Source: Gloeocapsopsis dulcis
GTDB lineage: Bacteria > Cyanobacteriota > Cyanobacteriia > Cyanobacteriales > Chroococcidiopsidaceae
Direction: 5' to 3'
Length of the DNA stretch: 64,000 nucleotides
Assembly: GCF_032163395.1 (NCBI RefSeq)
Contig: NZ_CP119968.1
Location: forward strand, 667,501 to 731,500
The notes beneath the pieces are model-generated. The model saw only the letters and a program-made list of their open reading frames with translations, did no database searches and was not told where the DNA came from. Position 1 is the first letter of the stretch, and every line of letters begins with the position of its first letter. The position numbers were made by a program, and so were the translations under genes. Shown piece after piece: positions 17,053 to 26,048 of this stretch.

Positions 17053-18936
17053 TTACATTGCTGTCACAGATTGCTTTTCAGGCACATCAGTGTACTCAGC
17101 AACAATCTGACGAAACTCTTCACCATCAATAGTTTCTTTTTCGATTAGCAGATCGACCAAGCGATCAATGACTACACGGTTTTCTCGCATAATATTTTTG
17201 GCGTTTTTGTAACATTCTTCCACAATGGCGCGGACTTGGGCGTCGATCCGAGAAGCGATCGCTTCGGAGTATTCTGAGCGTGACATCCAATCACGCCCTA
17301 GAAATACTTCTCCACTCTGGCTTTCTAACGACAGTGGACCTAAATCTGACATGCCAAAGCGAGTGACCATCTGACGTGCCATAGCGCTTATTTGTTGCAA
17401 ATCGCCACCAGCACCCGTGGTAATTTCTGCCGCGCCGAAAATAATATCCTCTGCAGCTCTTCCGCCCAAAGCACCAGTGATTCGTGCTAAAAGCTGCGCG
17501 CGAGAAATTAACCCTTGGTCTTCACTGGGAGTAAACCATGTCAGTCCTTGTGCTTGCCCGCGTGGAATCAGCGTCACTTTCTGCACGGGATCGTGGTCTT
17601 TAAGGACAGTACCAATTAAGGCATGACCAATTTCATGGTAAGCAATTAAGCGTTTACTCTTGCTATCTACTAGCGGTGTTCCTTCCATTCCCGCAACGAC
17701 TCGGTCAATCGCATCATCAATCTCTAACAATGTGATTGCCTCTTTGCGCCGTCTGGCTGTCAATATTGCTGCCTCGTTGAGCAAGTTGGCTAAATCTGCT
17801 CCGGTAAATCCTGGTGTCCGCCGCGCTACTGCATCTAATGACACCCTAGGGTCAAGCTTCTTATTTCGCGCATGGACTTGGAGAATTTCTTGACGTCCTT
17901 TAACATCAGGAGCATCTACAATGACTTGACGGTCAAATCTTCCAGGACGCAGCAAGGCAGAATCTAAAACATCAGGACGGTTCGTTGCGGCAATAATAAT
18001 AATTCCTGTATTGCCTTCAAATCCATCCATTTCTGTAAGTAACTGATTAAGCGTTTGTTCGCGCTCATCGTTGCCACCGCCGATTCCGGCTCCGCGTTGT
18101 CTTCCTACAGCATCAATCTCATCAATAAAGATGAGGCATGGCGCGTTGTCTTTCGCTTTTTTAAATAAGTCACGCACGCGGGAAGCACCGACTCCAACAA
18201 ACATTTCCACAAATTCACTACCAGAGATGCTGAAAAATGGCACTCCGGCTTCTCCAGCGATCGCCTTAGCCAGAAGTGTCTTACCTGTTCCTGGCGGTCC
18301 AACTAACAGCGCGCCTTTGGGAATACGAGCACCCACAGCCGTAAAGCGTTCAGGTTGTTTGAGGAAGGTGACAACTTCTTGCAGTTCTTCTTTTGCTTCT
18401 TCAATTCCAGCAACATCATCAAACTTGACACCTGTTTTGGCTTCCATTTGAAATCGAGCGCGGGACTTACCAAAGTTCATTGCTTGTCCAGGACCACCTG
18501 GAATATTGCTAGAACGTCGGAACAAGAAGAACAAACCACCAATTAACAAAATAGGAAAAATTAAATTACCGAGTAGTCCCCAAATTGCTCCATCATTACG
18601 CAGTGGATGAGAATCAAAGCTGATGTTGGCACCTCTGAGCTTAGAAATCAGTTCAGGAGCGTTATAGGGTAGATCTACTCGTAGACGTTGAATGCGGTTG
18701 TCTAATTCTGGGTCAACGGCTTCTACAATTGCTGTGCGACCTCCTTCATAGAGATCTACGCTCGTGACACGACCAGAATCTAGGTAGTCTAAGAAGCGAC
18801 CATAGGTCATACGAGTACTGGCGGTATTCTTGCTCATGTCTGTAGGAGCGGTAGCAAATGCTCCTTGCCAAAAGAAGAAGCCAATCACCAGTGCAGGCAA
18901 TGTCCACAGTAAGAGTACTCTCCAGGAAAGTTTCAT
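17053..18936 (-). CDS. ftsH: ATP-dependent zinc metalloprotease FtsH, FtsH2 (Slr0228) type
   Basis: A 627-residue AAA+ protease. Two membrane helices (about 5-24 and 117-140) flank a lumenal/periplasmic loop. The AAA domain has Walker A GPPGTGKT, Walker [11 protein letters not shown], the pore loop [11 protein letters not shown] and [24 protein letters not shown]. The zinc site is HEIGH, in the C-terminal protease part. The sequence and exact length match cyanobacterial FtsH2, which with FtsH3 removes photodamaged D1 protein from photosystem II. The start is [20 protein letters not shown], as in homologues. It has its own terminator and is divergent from the SDR gene. Confidence 0.95.
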   Translation of the reverse strand: MKLSWRVLLLWTLPALVIGFFFWQGAFATAPTDMSKNTASTRMTYGRFLDYLDSGRVTSVDLYEGGRTAIVEAVDPELDNRIQRLRVDLPYNAPELISKLRGANISFDSHPLRNDGAIWGLLGNLIFPILLIGGLFFLFRRSSNIPGGPGQAMNFGKSRARFQMEAKTGVKFDDVAGIEEAKEELQEVVTFLKQPERFTAVGARIPKGALLVGPPGTGKTLLAKAIAGEAGVPFFSISGSEFVEMFVGVGASRVRDLFKKAKDNAPCLIFIDEIDAVGRQRGAGIGGGNDEREQTLNQLLTEMDGFEGNTGIIIIAATNRPDVLDSALLRPGRFDRQVIVDAPDVKGRQEILQVHARNKKLDPRVSLDAVARRTPGFTGADLANLLNEAAILTARRRKEAITLLEIDDAIDRVVAGMEGTPLVDSKSKRLIAYHEIGHALIGTVLKDHDPVQKVTLIPRGQAQGLTWFTPSEDQGLISRAQLLARITGALGGRAAEDIIFGAAEITTGAGGDLQQISAMARQMVTRFGMSDLGPLSLESQSGEVFLGRDWMSRSEYSEAIASRIDAQVRAIVEECYKNAKNIMRENRVVIDRLVDLLIEKETIDGEEFRQIVAEYTDVPEKQSVTAM

Positions 18937-19346
18937 CAGTTAGTTGCCTTTTGATGCATATACAACAGTTCAGCTTTTCTACTATCGGGTGCTATACCCG
19001 CTTTAGCAGGGATCAGAGGTCAGAGGTCGGGGTTAAAACTGGGGCTAGGCAATGCCCTGCCCGTAATTGGAGTAATGATTCTGAGCCTCTATAATGTTCT
19101 AACCAGATTGATCATTGTTAAAAAATAGAGCTTTTAATTGATATTTTTAACTTTTTTGCCACTGTTCCCCAGTCCTGACATGGATTAATGAAAGTGCGGT
19201 TAAAGTCAATTGGAATCTTAATTAAATGTAACGTAATTTTAATTCTTTGTCTTAGATCTTAGAGAAGATCGTACTTCTATTGCTTTGAAGATAAACGTTT
19301 TGTCTGAGTATGATAAGAAAAGATGTAAAGAAATGTAAAGGAAGGC
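18937..19346. repeat. ftsH upstream region with short repeats
   Basis: No gene is visible in this 410-bp divergent spacer. A short repeat, AGAGGTCAGAGG (19015-19026), is part of a dispersed intergenic sequence that recurs in inverted form at 42166-42177. The ftsH promoter is expected just beyond 18936, but I could not pick a clear one. Confidence 0.45.
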
Positions 19347-20060
19347 ATGCAAGACAGAGTTGTTGTAGTTGTTGGGGCAACTGGTGGTATTGGTTCAGCA
19401 TTGAGTCATAAACTTGCTGCTCAAGGAGCACGCTTAGTCTTAGTAGCAAGAGATAGCAACAAATTATCTCATCTTGCCAATCAACTCAATGTGACTGCAG
19501 GACAAGTTTTAACCGTGCCTACAGATATTACAGATCGGCAACAAGTTACTACATTGATGAACAAAGCCATTGCGCAGTTTGGTCAAATTGATGCTTTAGT
19601 GAATGCTGCCGGTGCAGGGGTGATGAAGCCGTACGGAAACTTGGAACCTGCTGATTTAGAGGCAATGCTCGATGTCAACTTTAAGGGCAGCTTTTATACA
19701 AGTCAAGCTGCAGCAGAATTGATGCAAGAGCGCAAATCTGGACATATCTGTAACGTTGTAGGAATTCTTGGTCAGCATTCGATGCCAATGGCTGCAGCCT
19801 ATTGTGCTTCTAAATTTGCTGTTGTTGGTTTTAGTAAGTGTATGGCGGAAGAATTAAAGCGATTTGGTGTAAAGTTCACGTTATTCTACTTTGGTGGAGT
19901 AAATTCTCCATTTTGGGATAACGTACAGTTAAAAGTAGATCGAAAAAAAATGCTCAGTACTGAAACGGCTGCGGATGCAATTTTGTATGCATTATCAGCT
20001 GAACCACAAGCTGTACCAATGGAAATTAATATTCAGCCAGAAAGTCATTTGTTCTTCTAA
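19347..20060 (+). CDS. short-chain dehydrogenase/reductase
   Basis: A 237-residue classical SDR. The N-terminal Rossmann motif is GATGGIGSAL (residues 10-19), NAAGAGVM lies near 86, and the active-site YCASK tetrad element sits near 147 with the catalytic Ser upstream in VVGILGQHS. It uses NAD(P)H to reduce or oxidise a carbonyl/hydroxyl of unknown substrate. AAGGAAGGC upstream of the ATG supports the start. It precedes hppD by about 100 bp in the same direction, so the two may be cotranscribed, but SDRs are too common for this to define the substrate. Confidence 0.9.
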   Translation: MQDRVVVVVGATGGIGSALSHKLAAQGARLVLVARDSNKLSHLANQLNVTAGQVLTVPTDITDRQQVTTLMNKAIAQFGQIDALVNAAGAGVMKPYGNLEPADLEAMLDVNFKGSFYTSQAAAELMQERKSGHICNVVGILGQHSMPMAAAYCASKFAVVGFSKCMAEELKRFGVKFTLFYFGGVNSPFWDNVQLKVDRKKMLSTETAADAILYALSAEPQAVPMEINIQPESHLFF

Positions 20061-20159
20061 TCAATGGAGGAGGATTCTTGCTTAAGAATGACCTGCAAAT
20101 CCAGCCAAATTAGGCAAAATTTACAACAGATGAGCTGTTGTGCTGGATTTTTGGAGGAT

Positions 20160-21218
20160 ATGAGGATCGATCACGTTCATTTTTATGTAGAAGATGCCCA
20201 AGCATCTAGTAACTGGTTTGTTCAACATTTAGGTTTTCAATCAGTCACCCGTGGCGTAAGTGATGCGGACACTTATACAGAGGTCATTAAAAGTGGCACT
20301 GTCTATTTTGTGTTATCGTCTCCACTGTCGCCCCAAAGCCCTGTCGCGTATTTTTTGCAGCAGCACCCGCCTGGTGTGGCAGATATTGCATTTAGTGTTG
20401 AGGATATTGATACAGTTTGGCATCAGGCGATCGCCCACGGGGCGAAAGTTTTACAACCACTTGAGCAACGCCACAATGGACAGAAGGATGTTAAATCTGG
20501 CAAAATTGCTGGTTGGGGTTCTCTATCCCATACTTTGATTGAGCAAAGCAAGACAGGGAGTGAAGCTCAAAATTTTCTTCCCGTTTCTCCCTTTGCCTTG
20601 ACAGGCATTGATCACATTGTTTTGAATGTAGCAGCAGGTGACTTAGAGCGTGCCGTAACTTGGTATCAAGATACTTTAGGTTTTCAAACAAAGCAGTCGT
20701 TTAAAATTCACACTGATCGCTCAGGCTTACACAGCCAAGTTTTGGTTTCGCGCGATCGCCAAGTTCAATTACCAATCAACGAACCGGCATCGACTAATTC
20801 TCAAATTCAAGAGTTTTTGGATATCAATCGCGGTTCTGGGATTCAGCATATTGCTTTACAGACAACGAATATTGTGTCAAGTGTCGCCAAATTTCGCGCT
20901 TGGGGGTTATCGTTTCTTCCTGTTCCTTCTAGCTACTATACGCAGTTGCAAGCACGACAAATTCCGTTATCAGCAGATGAATTTCAGGAAATTGCCCGAC
21001 AACAAATTTTGGTTGATTGGCAGGATACAAACCCTGATGCATTGCTACTCCAAATTTTCACGCAACCAATTTTTGGCGAACCCACTTTTTTCTTTGAGTT
21101 GATTGAGCGCCGACGACAAGCGCCTGGATTTGGTGAAGGCAATTTTCGTGCTTTGTTTGAAGCGATCGAACGCGAACAAATCAAACGCGGAAGTCTCCAA
21201 AATGACTATATAGATTAG
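20160..21218 (+). CDS. hppD: 4-hydroxyphenylpyruvate dioxygenase
   Basis: A 352-residue non-haem iron dioxygenase of two VOC-fold halves. Iron ligands are visible as His in GIDHIVLNV, His in GIQHIALQT and Glu in FFFELIERRRQAPGFGEGNF, the standard 2-His-1-Glu set. It converts 4-hydroxyphenylpyruvate to homogentisate, which in cyanobacteria feeds tocopherol synthesis. I place the start at the ATG at 20160, preceded by GGAGG (20153-20157) and giving the usual MRIDHVHFYVED N-terminus. The frame stays open upstream to 20064, but that extension is not family-like. Confidence 0.93.
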   Translation: MRIDHVHFYVEDAQASSNWFVQHLGFQSVTRGVSDADTYTEVIKSGTVYFVLSSPLSPQSPVAYFLQQHPPGVADIAFSVEDIDTVWHQAIAHGAKVLQPLEQRHNGQKDVKSGKIAGWGSLSHTLIEQSKTGSEAQNFLPVSPFALTGIDHIVLNVAAGDLERAVTWYQDTLGFQTKQSFKIHTDRSGLHSQVLVSRDRQVQLPINEPASTNSQIQEFLDINRGSGIQHIALQTTNIVSSVAKFRAWGLSFLPVPSSYYTQLQARQIPLSADEFQEIARQQILVDWQDTNPDALLLQIFTQPIFGEPTFFFELIERRRQAPGFGEGNFRALFEAIEREQIKRGSLQNDYID

Positions 21219-21307
21219 TAATCTTAAACACAGTGATTAGAAATTCAAAACATAGCTATGTCAGAATTTAGCTAAGGTGTAAATAAAATTTACACTCTAA
21301 ACTTTAA

Positions 21308-22006
21308 ATGTTAAGACTTATCACAGACTTTGACGGACCAATTATTGATGTATCAGAAAGATATTATCAGGTTTACCAACTGTGTTTGCAAAAGACCAAA
21401 CGTGAAAACCAGCAAATTAGACAACTTAGTAAAGCTAAATTCTGGGAATTAAAAAGAGCAAAAGTTCCCGAGAAGAATATTGGGATAGCTTCTGGTTTAG
21501 ATGAATCACAAGCACAACAATTTGCTCAGTTACGACGCGAAACAGTTCACACTCAACCATACTTTGAATACGATCGCCTTGCAGCAGGTGCAGTTGCAGC
21601 CCTAGAAGAAGTACAACAGGCTGACATAGATTTGGCTGTGATGACAATGCGTCGCGCGCGAGAACTTGAATACGCGTTCAATCAACACGATCTCGGTAGG
21701 TTTTTCCCCAAGGATCGGTGTTATTACCTCAGTAACGATTATGTGAAGACGCGCGATGTTGACGATAAACCTTTATTGATGGAGCGCGCACTTCTTGATC
21801 TACCACCTGCTTATGAGACATGGATGGTAGGTGATACAGAAGCTGATATTGTGACTGCTAAGAAACATGGAGTTAAAGTCATGGCAGTGTTGTGCGGTAT
21901 TCGCGATCGCACTCAATTAGAGATTCATCAACCTGATTTGATCGTTAATAACTTAAAAGAGGCAGTAGATATACTCTTATCTGAGTCGTTGCCACAAGTT
22001 GTTTAA
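21308..22006 (+). CDS. HAD superfamily hydrolase
   Basis: A 232-residue haloacid-dehalogenase-type phosphatase. Motif I is ITDFDGPIID (residues 5-14), motif II Thr/Ser lies near VMTMRR, and motif IV is MVGDTEADIVTAKKHGV near 176. A helical cap lies between about 20 and 85. It hydrolyses a small phosphate ester; the substrate is not evident. It is one of the phosphoglycolate-phosphatase-like group. It lies 89 bp after hppD on the same strand and converges on the CPP1-like gene. Confidence 0.88.
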   Translation: MLRLITDFDGPIIDVSERYYQVYQLCLQKTKRENQQIRQLSKAKFWELKRAKVPEKNIGIASGLDESQAQQFAQLRRETVHTQPYFEYDRLAAGAVAALEEVQQADIDLAVMTMRRARELEYAFNQHDLGRFFPKDRCYYLSNDYVKTRDVDDKPLLMERALLDLPPAYETWMVGDTEADIVTAKKHGVKVMAVLCGIRDRTQLEIHQPDLIVNNLKEAVDILLSESLPQVV

Positions 22007-22071
22007 CATTCAATTCAATTAGGGTGGAAAAACTTACAATATCAACCCTGAGCTTTTACCGCAGAAACATC

Positions 22072-22698
22072 CTAACGAAGGAAGCTACTAATCACCCATA
22101 GCAAAATAAACGTTAGTGTTGTAGAAAATTGCTCAACTGAGATTCCGAGACTACTGAGTTGAGATAAAAATACACTACCCACTATCCCCCCAGCAATAAG
22201 TCCTGTAACTAAGCCCATTCCAGTTAGCAATACTGCCCTACCAAACTTCTTTTCTTTACGGTATAGAAAGAAGAAACTGGTACCGACACCAACAATCAAT
22301 GCCATCTGTAAAATTTGAGCGCTGGCAGCCGTGTAAACAATACTTAAAGCGCTTAATCCTAAAAATACAGTTGCTGGCAATATAATGTCTGTTAAACTTG
22401 GCTGATCAACTAACCGCTGTAACCACTCTGGTGATTTTTGTACTGGCGGTGAGTTTTCTTTAGGAGGTACTTGTGCAAGTCGCTCGGCAAAACGGATGCC
22501 TTCTGGCACTTTAATTTTGCCTTCTTGACGCATCCGCAGCCTCTCCATCAGTATTGCATCGTAAGCTGTTTCGACTGCTTCTAAGTGCTTATAGTCGCCA
22601 CTGTATTGTTGCAGGAGGCGATTGCGAGCTTCTTGAATTTCATCGAACGTCGCGTCTTCGCTTACCCCAAGCTTTTCGTAGTAATTTTGATCGCCCAT
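22072..22698 (-). CDS. CPP1-like J-like membrane protein
   Basis: A 208-residue protein with an N-terminal J-like domain (NYYEKLGVSEDATFDEIQEARNRLLQQY) that lacks the HPD signature of true DnaJ proteins. Three or four C-terminal membrane helices follow (about 105-205). This matches the cyanobacterial/plastid CPP1 family (chaperone-like protein of POR1, formerly DUF3353), which stabilises protochlorophyllide oxidoreductase or assists thylakoid membrane proteins. Absence of HPD means it should not stimulate Hsp70 by the normal route. It is divergent from the response regulator gene. Confidence 0.9.
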   Translation of the reverse strand: MGDQNYYEKLGVSEDATFDEIQEARNRLLQQYSGDYKHLEAVETAYDAILMERLRMRQEGKIKVPEGIRFAERLAQVPPKENSPPVQKSPEWLQRLVDQPSLTDIILPATVFLGLSALSIVYTAASAQILQMALIVGVGTSFFFLYRKEKKFGRAVLLTGMGLVTGLIAGGIVGSVFLSQLSSLGISVEQFSTTLTFILLWVISSFLR

Positions 22699-23027
22699 GT
22701 TGACTCAATCGCAGGAGCAGCCAGTAAAGGAGAGATTAACATTTAGTTTTGCCGGTTGAAATACCCGATCAGTGTCTGACTAGGTTAGTTTAACCACCGA
22801 CTAAAGATTATCAATACTCAATTTAGCACAACCCGAGTTTTCGAGTGAGAGAAACACTTAACAATTTATCACTCCGTCATTTACATAAAAAGCAATAGTA
22901 GAATTGCGGAAGACGCTTGGCATTACCGACTTATAAGCTGATAATTGTCTAAGCATTGCCGTTTTTTGTTGCTGCGCGATTGCAAAATTTGTGTACCTGC
23001 TGATCCTTTTGTGTGTTGTAAAAAGTG
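22699..23027. other. divergent spacer
   Basis: This 329-bp region between the CPP1-like and response-regulator genes shows no gene and no clear consensus promoter. It is of mixed composition with no obvious repeats. Confidence 0.45.
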
Positions 23028-23744
23028 ATGACTATGGCTCTTGCCAAGATTCTTGTGGTTGATGACGATCCTGCTATCCGTAATTTAATCCAACGCTTTT
23101 TATCAAGCAAGAACTATCAGGTGGAGTCTGCCGAAGATGGTAAGACTGCGTTGACTGCCTTTGAGCAATTTAACCCTGACTTAGTAATTCTTGATGTTAA
23201 TCTGCCGGATGTACTTGGTTATACTCTTTGCCAAGATATGCAGAATCGCACAAAAGTTTTCGTCTTGATGTTGACGAGTCGAGCTGATGAAGCTGACAAA
23301 ATTCGGGGTTTTGCTCAAGGTGCAGATGACTATCTAACCAAGCCCTTTAGTTTAGGAGAATTAGAAGTCAGAGTTGCTGCTATTTTGAAGCGCCAGCGAG
23401 TTGTCACGGCAGCAGAAAAACAACGCTTGACCTTTGAAAAGTTAGTGATCGATCCTGAACGTAGGGAGGTTACACTGAATAACCAGCTCATTCCTTTAAC
23501 GGCTCTGGAATTTGATTTGCTACGCTTTTTGGCTAGCCATCCAGGGCGAGTTTGGCGGCGTGCAGAACTCATCCAAGAAGTCTGGGATTACGATTACGTA
23601 GGAGATCAAAGAGTTGTGGACGTGCATATTGGTCAAATCCGCAAGAAAATTGAGATTGATGCCACTCAACCTATTTTGATTCAGACTGTACGTGGTGTTG
23701 GCTATAAATTTGAGGCTCCGAATCTACCAGAGGAGAGTAATTAA
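23028..23744 (+). CDS. OmpR/PhoB family response regulator
   Basis: A two-domain response regulator of about 238 residues. The receiver domain has KILVVDDDPAIRNLI, phosphoacceptor Asp in VILDVNLPD (about residue 54), Thr/Ser in MLTSRADEADK and Lys in DDYLTKPFSLGELEVRV. The C-terminal winged helix begins near LTFEKLVIDPERREV and has EFDLLRFLASHPGRVWRRAEL and VDVHIGQIRKKIE. The partner kinase is not adjacent. It differs from RpaA and RpaB as I know them, so I leave it unnamed. GTG 23025, ATG 23028 and ATG 23034 are all possible starts. Confidence 0.92.
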   Translation: MTMALAKILVVDDDPAIRNLIQRFLSSKNYQVESAEDGKTALTAFEQFNPDLVILDVNLPDVLGYTLCQDMQNRTKVFVLMLTSRADEADKIRGFAQGADDYLTKPFSLGELEVRVAAILKRQRVVTAAEKQRLTFEKLVIDPERREVTLNNQLIPLTALEFDLLRFLASHPGRVWRRAELIQEVWDYDYVGDQRVVDVHIGQIRKKIEIDATQPILIQTVRGVGYKFEAPNLPEESN

Positions 23745-23766
23745 CCACAATACACAACATTGAGCA

Positions 23767-23804
23767 AGCGGCTGCAACATCTTTTATGAGGGAAGGCAGC
23801 CGCT
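23767..23804. terminator. GC-rich hairpin between convergent genes
   Basis: AGCGGCTGC (23767-23775) and GCAGCCGCT (23796-23804) form a perfect 9-bp stem with a 20-base loop just after the response-regulator gene. A T5 run occurs only 13 bases later, so it is a weak match to a rho-independent terminator. Confidence 0.45.
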
Positions 23805-23897
23805 ACTAGTATGGAGTTTTTCCTTGAAATTCTCAGTGCTATACGAAAGGAATATAGCAAAGGCAATCTTCAGCACCTTCTCGCTGATCTTAGCCGT

Positions 23898-24098
23898 CTA
23901 GTTGCAGTGATGGAACAAGCTTTCGAGGTACACTCTAGCAGCACGGCGATCGCCATTGCCATTTTGGAGCAAAAATAGCGATAAGGCAGCAGTAAATACG
24001 CGATCTTGATCCCAGGTGGGATGACTTTCTAAGTAGTTTTTGAGCGATTCGTGTAGTTCTTCAGGAATTTCGGTCAGGATACTAACTGTAGCGTTCAT
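23898..24098 (-). CDS. DUF2811 family protein
   Basis: A 66-residue cyanobacterial protein with the conserved start MNATVSILTEIPEELHESL, then YLESHPTWDQDRVFTAALSLFLLQNG, which I recognise as DUF2811. It has a ribbon-helix-helix-like appearance (short strand then two helices), which would suit DNA binding or an antitoxin, but no toxin gene is adjacent. GGAGATCC precedes the ATG. Function is unknown. Confidence 0.82.
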   Translation of the reverse strand: MNATVSILTEIPEELHESLKNYLESHPTWDQDRVFTAALSLFLLQNGNGDRRAARVYLESLFHHCN

Positions 24099-24675
24099 TG
24101 AGGATCTCCCTAAGTAAAGGTGACAAAAATTTTTGCGGACTAATTCAAGCTTTTTGCGGGTTTCCCCACCATGAAGTAGTCAAGCTAATAGCAGGGTAGG
24201 TGCATTATTGTGCGGCATAAATCACTAGCTAGTCAATGCTGCGAAATATTACAAGAGACTTTATGAACAAAAAAACTTTACGTAAAAGTCAACCTTTCAG
24301 CCTGTTTTTTATTACATAACTTTACATAATCTCCGTATTGAGGTCAAAGACAGTAACAATATCCAAAATCCACAGATCTGCCATTAAATGTCTGTTTGGC
24401 GTTACAACCTGTGGAAAACTTGGCTTAACCTGTGGAAAAAGGTGAATCTACCTGTGGAAAAAATGGGGAATATGTGGGGAAAAGTTGAGACAAAAATAAG
24501 AATTGCAAAGAATTTAGTTTTAAAATAGGTGAGAAGCAGGAAAAAGTTTGCTAAATGCGTCTTGTATCTACCAAAAAGCTTGTTTTTGTGACTAGAGCTC
24601 GTTCATTCATGAAAACATAACAATCAAAAGCTATAGTGAAACGATCGCGTGCCAGATCGTTTCTTCCTAGTCAGC
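24099..24675. other. 577-bp gene-free AT-rich region
   Basis: No coding capacity was found on either strand. The centre holds phased DnaA-type boxes (listed separately). The flanks are AT-rich, with A7 near 24270 and a poor-GC stretch around 24500-24540. The left end includes the DUF2811 promoter. Confidence 0.6.
24366..24483. other. DnaA-box cluster, candidate replication-initiator binding region
   Basis: Three exact copies of TGTGGAAAA (24410-24418, 24431-24439, 24453-24461), the complement of the cyanobacterial DnaA box TTTTCCACA, share one orientation and are spaced 21 and 22 bp apart. A fourth degenerate copy (TGTGGGGAAAA) begins at 24473, 20 bp further. An imperfect box in the other orientation, AAATCCACA, lies at 24366-24374. 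The spacing is close to two helical turns. AT-rich DNA flanks the array. It may be an origin, a DnaA-titration site or a DnaA-regulated region; the sequence alone does not decide. Confidence 0.6.
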
Positions 24676-25005
24676 TTAGCTAGGCGAGCCTTTTTTGGTT
24701 GCTTGCTGGATTAAGATTTGAATTGCTAAACCAATTAACCCTAGGGCTACTAAACCAAATATTCCAGTTCCTAAGGCAGTGATTCCTACTACCAAGGTAC
24801 GAACTGCTGAGGCGATATTAATAACTGCTGGATTATCAGAATGAATTGGCTTCGCGGCAAAAGTTTGGGCGATCGCGGCGGTAAGTGAGTAAAGTGCGAT
24901 CGCAAGTCCTCCAGAAATGAGAGATCCTGTGAAGCAACGCAGCGGAGTTGGGTTCTGTGTTGTGGTGTTTGCAGGCTTAGTATCAGTATTGTCTTGGTTA
25001 TTCAT
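24676..25005 (-). CDS. DUF3082 membrane protein
   Basis: A 109-residue protein with a polar N-terminus (Asn/Thr-rich, residues 1-20) and two membrane helices (about 28-50 and 65-98). I recognise it as the cyanobacterial DUF3082 family, which usually lies just downstream of ispE, as here with a 5-bp gap. Function is unknown. The gene order rsmA-ispE-DUF3082 implies cotranscription. Confidence 0.85.
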   Translation of the reverse strand: MNNQDNTDTKPANTTTQNPTPLRCFTGSLISGGLAIALYSLTAAIAQTFAAKPIHSDNPAVINIASAVRTLVVGITALGTGIFGLVALGLIGLAIQILIQQATKKGSPS

Positions 25006-25010
25006 CTTTT

Positions 25011-25964
25011 TTACTTAGCACCAGTGGCTATTTGAATACCTGTAGTACAGGTTTGTGCTAGCCAGAGTTCCAAATCTGGATCGGGAATTGCGGTTCTCAC
25101 ATACTGCTTCACTTGTTGTGCTTGTTCATGCGACTCGCACAAAGCAAATACTGTAGGACCTGAACCGGACATCATAGCACCTAATGCCCCAGCTTCCTGA
25201 AACACTTGTCGTAGTTGTGCGACTTGGGGATACTCTGGTAATACGACACGTTCTAAATCATTGTGAAGCTTTTCAGCGATTTGCACACCATCTTTACGAA
25301 TGATCGCTTTGACGATTGCTGCAGAGTGGACTGCTGATGCACGTGATGTCAAACTCTGTGTATCTGTTAAGTAAGAATCACCAAATTGCTGCCGATAAGT
25401 TTGGTAAGCCCATGCTGTAGAAACAGCGAGACTGCGATATTTTCCTAAGACTACAGATAAATGATCTAGGTTTGGTAATGGTGAAAGTTCGTTACCTCTA
25501 CCTGTAGCGATCGCAGTTCCACCTGCAATACAAAAGGGAACATCTGAACCAAGTTGTCCTGCGAGTTCTTCGAGTTCAGATTGCGTTAGTCCTAGTTCCC
25601 ACAATAAATCGATTCCTACCAACACAGCAGCGGCGTTTGTCGATCCTCCGGCTAATCCAGCAGCGACAGGGATTTGCTTATTGATTGTGATTTCTACACC
25701 GCCATACTGCGCAAAAGCATCGGGAAATCGATTTGCCATCAATGCTGCTGCTTTATATGCCAAGTTACTTTTATCAGTGGGGACTTGAGGATGTTTGCAG
25801 CGGACGCGGATTGTATCGGTACTTGCAGATCGGATATCGATTTGATCGGCTAAGTTGATGCTTTGGAGGATCATTGCCAATTCGTGATATCCATCGGGGC
25901 GATCGCCGATGATTTCTAAATATAAATTAATTTTGGCGGGTGCAATGAGTGAATAAGAATGCAT
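25011..25964 (-). CDS. ispE: 4-diphosphocytidyl-2-C-methyl-D-erythritol kinase
   Basis: A 317-residue GHMP kinase. It has the N-terminal APAKINLYLEI substrate motif, the ATP-binding loop PVAAGLAGGSTNAAAVL (about residues 94-110) and the C-terminal GALGAMMSGSGPTVFAL motif. IspE phosphorylates CDP-methylerythritol in the methylerythritol phosphate route to isoprenoids, supplying carotenoids, chlorophyll phytyl chains and quinones. It precedes DUF3082 and follows rsmA, with an 84-bp gap that holds a dispersed repeat. Confidence 0.96.
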   Translation of the reverse strand: MHSYSLIAPAKINLYLEIIGDRPDGYHELAMILQSINLADQIDIRSASTDTIRVRCKHPQVPTDKSNLAYKAAALMANRFPDAFAQYGGVEITINKQIPVAAGLAGGSTNAAAVLVGIDLLWELGLTQSELEELAGQLGSDVPFCIAGGTAIATGRGNELSPLPNLDHLSVVLGKYRSLAVSTAWAYQTYRQQFGDSYLTDTQSLTSRASAVHSAAIVKAIIRKDGVQIAEKLHNDLERVVLPEYPQVAQLRQVFQEAGALGAMMSGSGPTVFALCESHEQAQQVKQYVRTAIPDPDLELWLAQTCTTGIQIATGAK

Positions 25965-25971
25965 TTTTAGA

Positions 25972-26012
25972 GACGAACCACGAAGGACACAAAGTACGCA
26001 AAGAGAAGAAAG
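25972..26012. repeat. copy 2 of a dispersed intergenic repeat
   Basis: The sequence GACGAACCACGAAGGACACA, followed by AAGTACGCAAAGAGAAGAA, lies in the gap between rsmA and ispE. It is the best-preserved of three related copies in the window (others near 3693-3734 and 61829-61921). Confidence 0.6.
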
Positions 26013-26048
26013 ATGTGGAAAGAGATTTTTATCAAGAATTTAGGATAG

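Noticed and set aside
17417-18546. Several plus-strand frames opposite ftsH
   Set aside because: Antisense to highly conserved protease codons; composition (Ser/Pro/Arg-rich) is typical of shadow frames.
24099-24675. Confident call of chromosomal oriC
   Set aside because: The box array is real, but gene context and strand use do not support it; kept as a candidate only.
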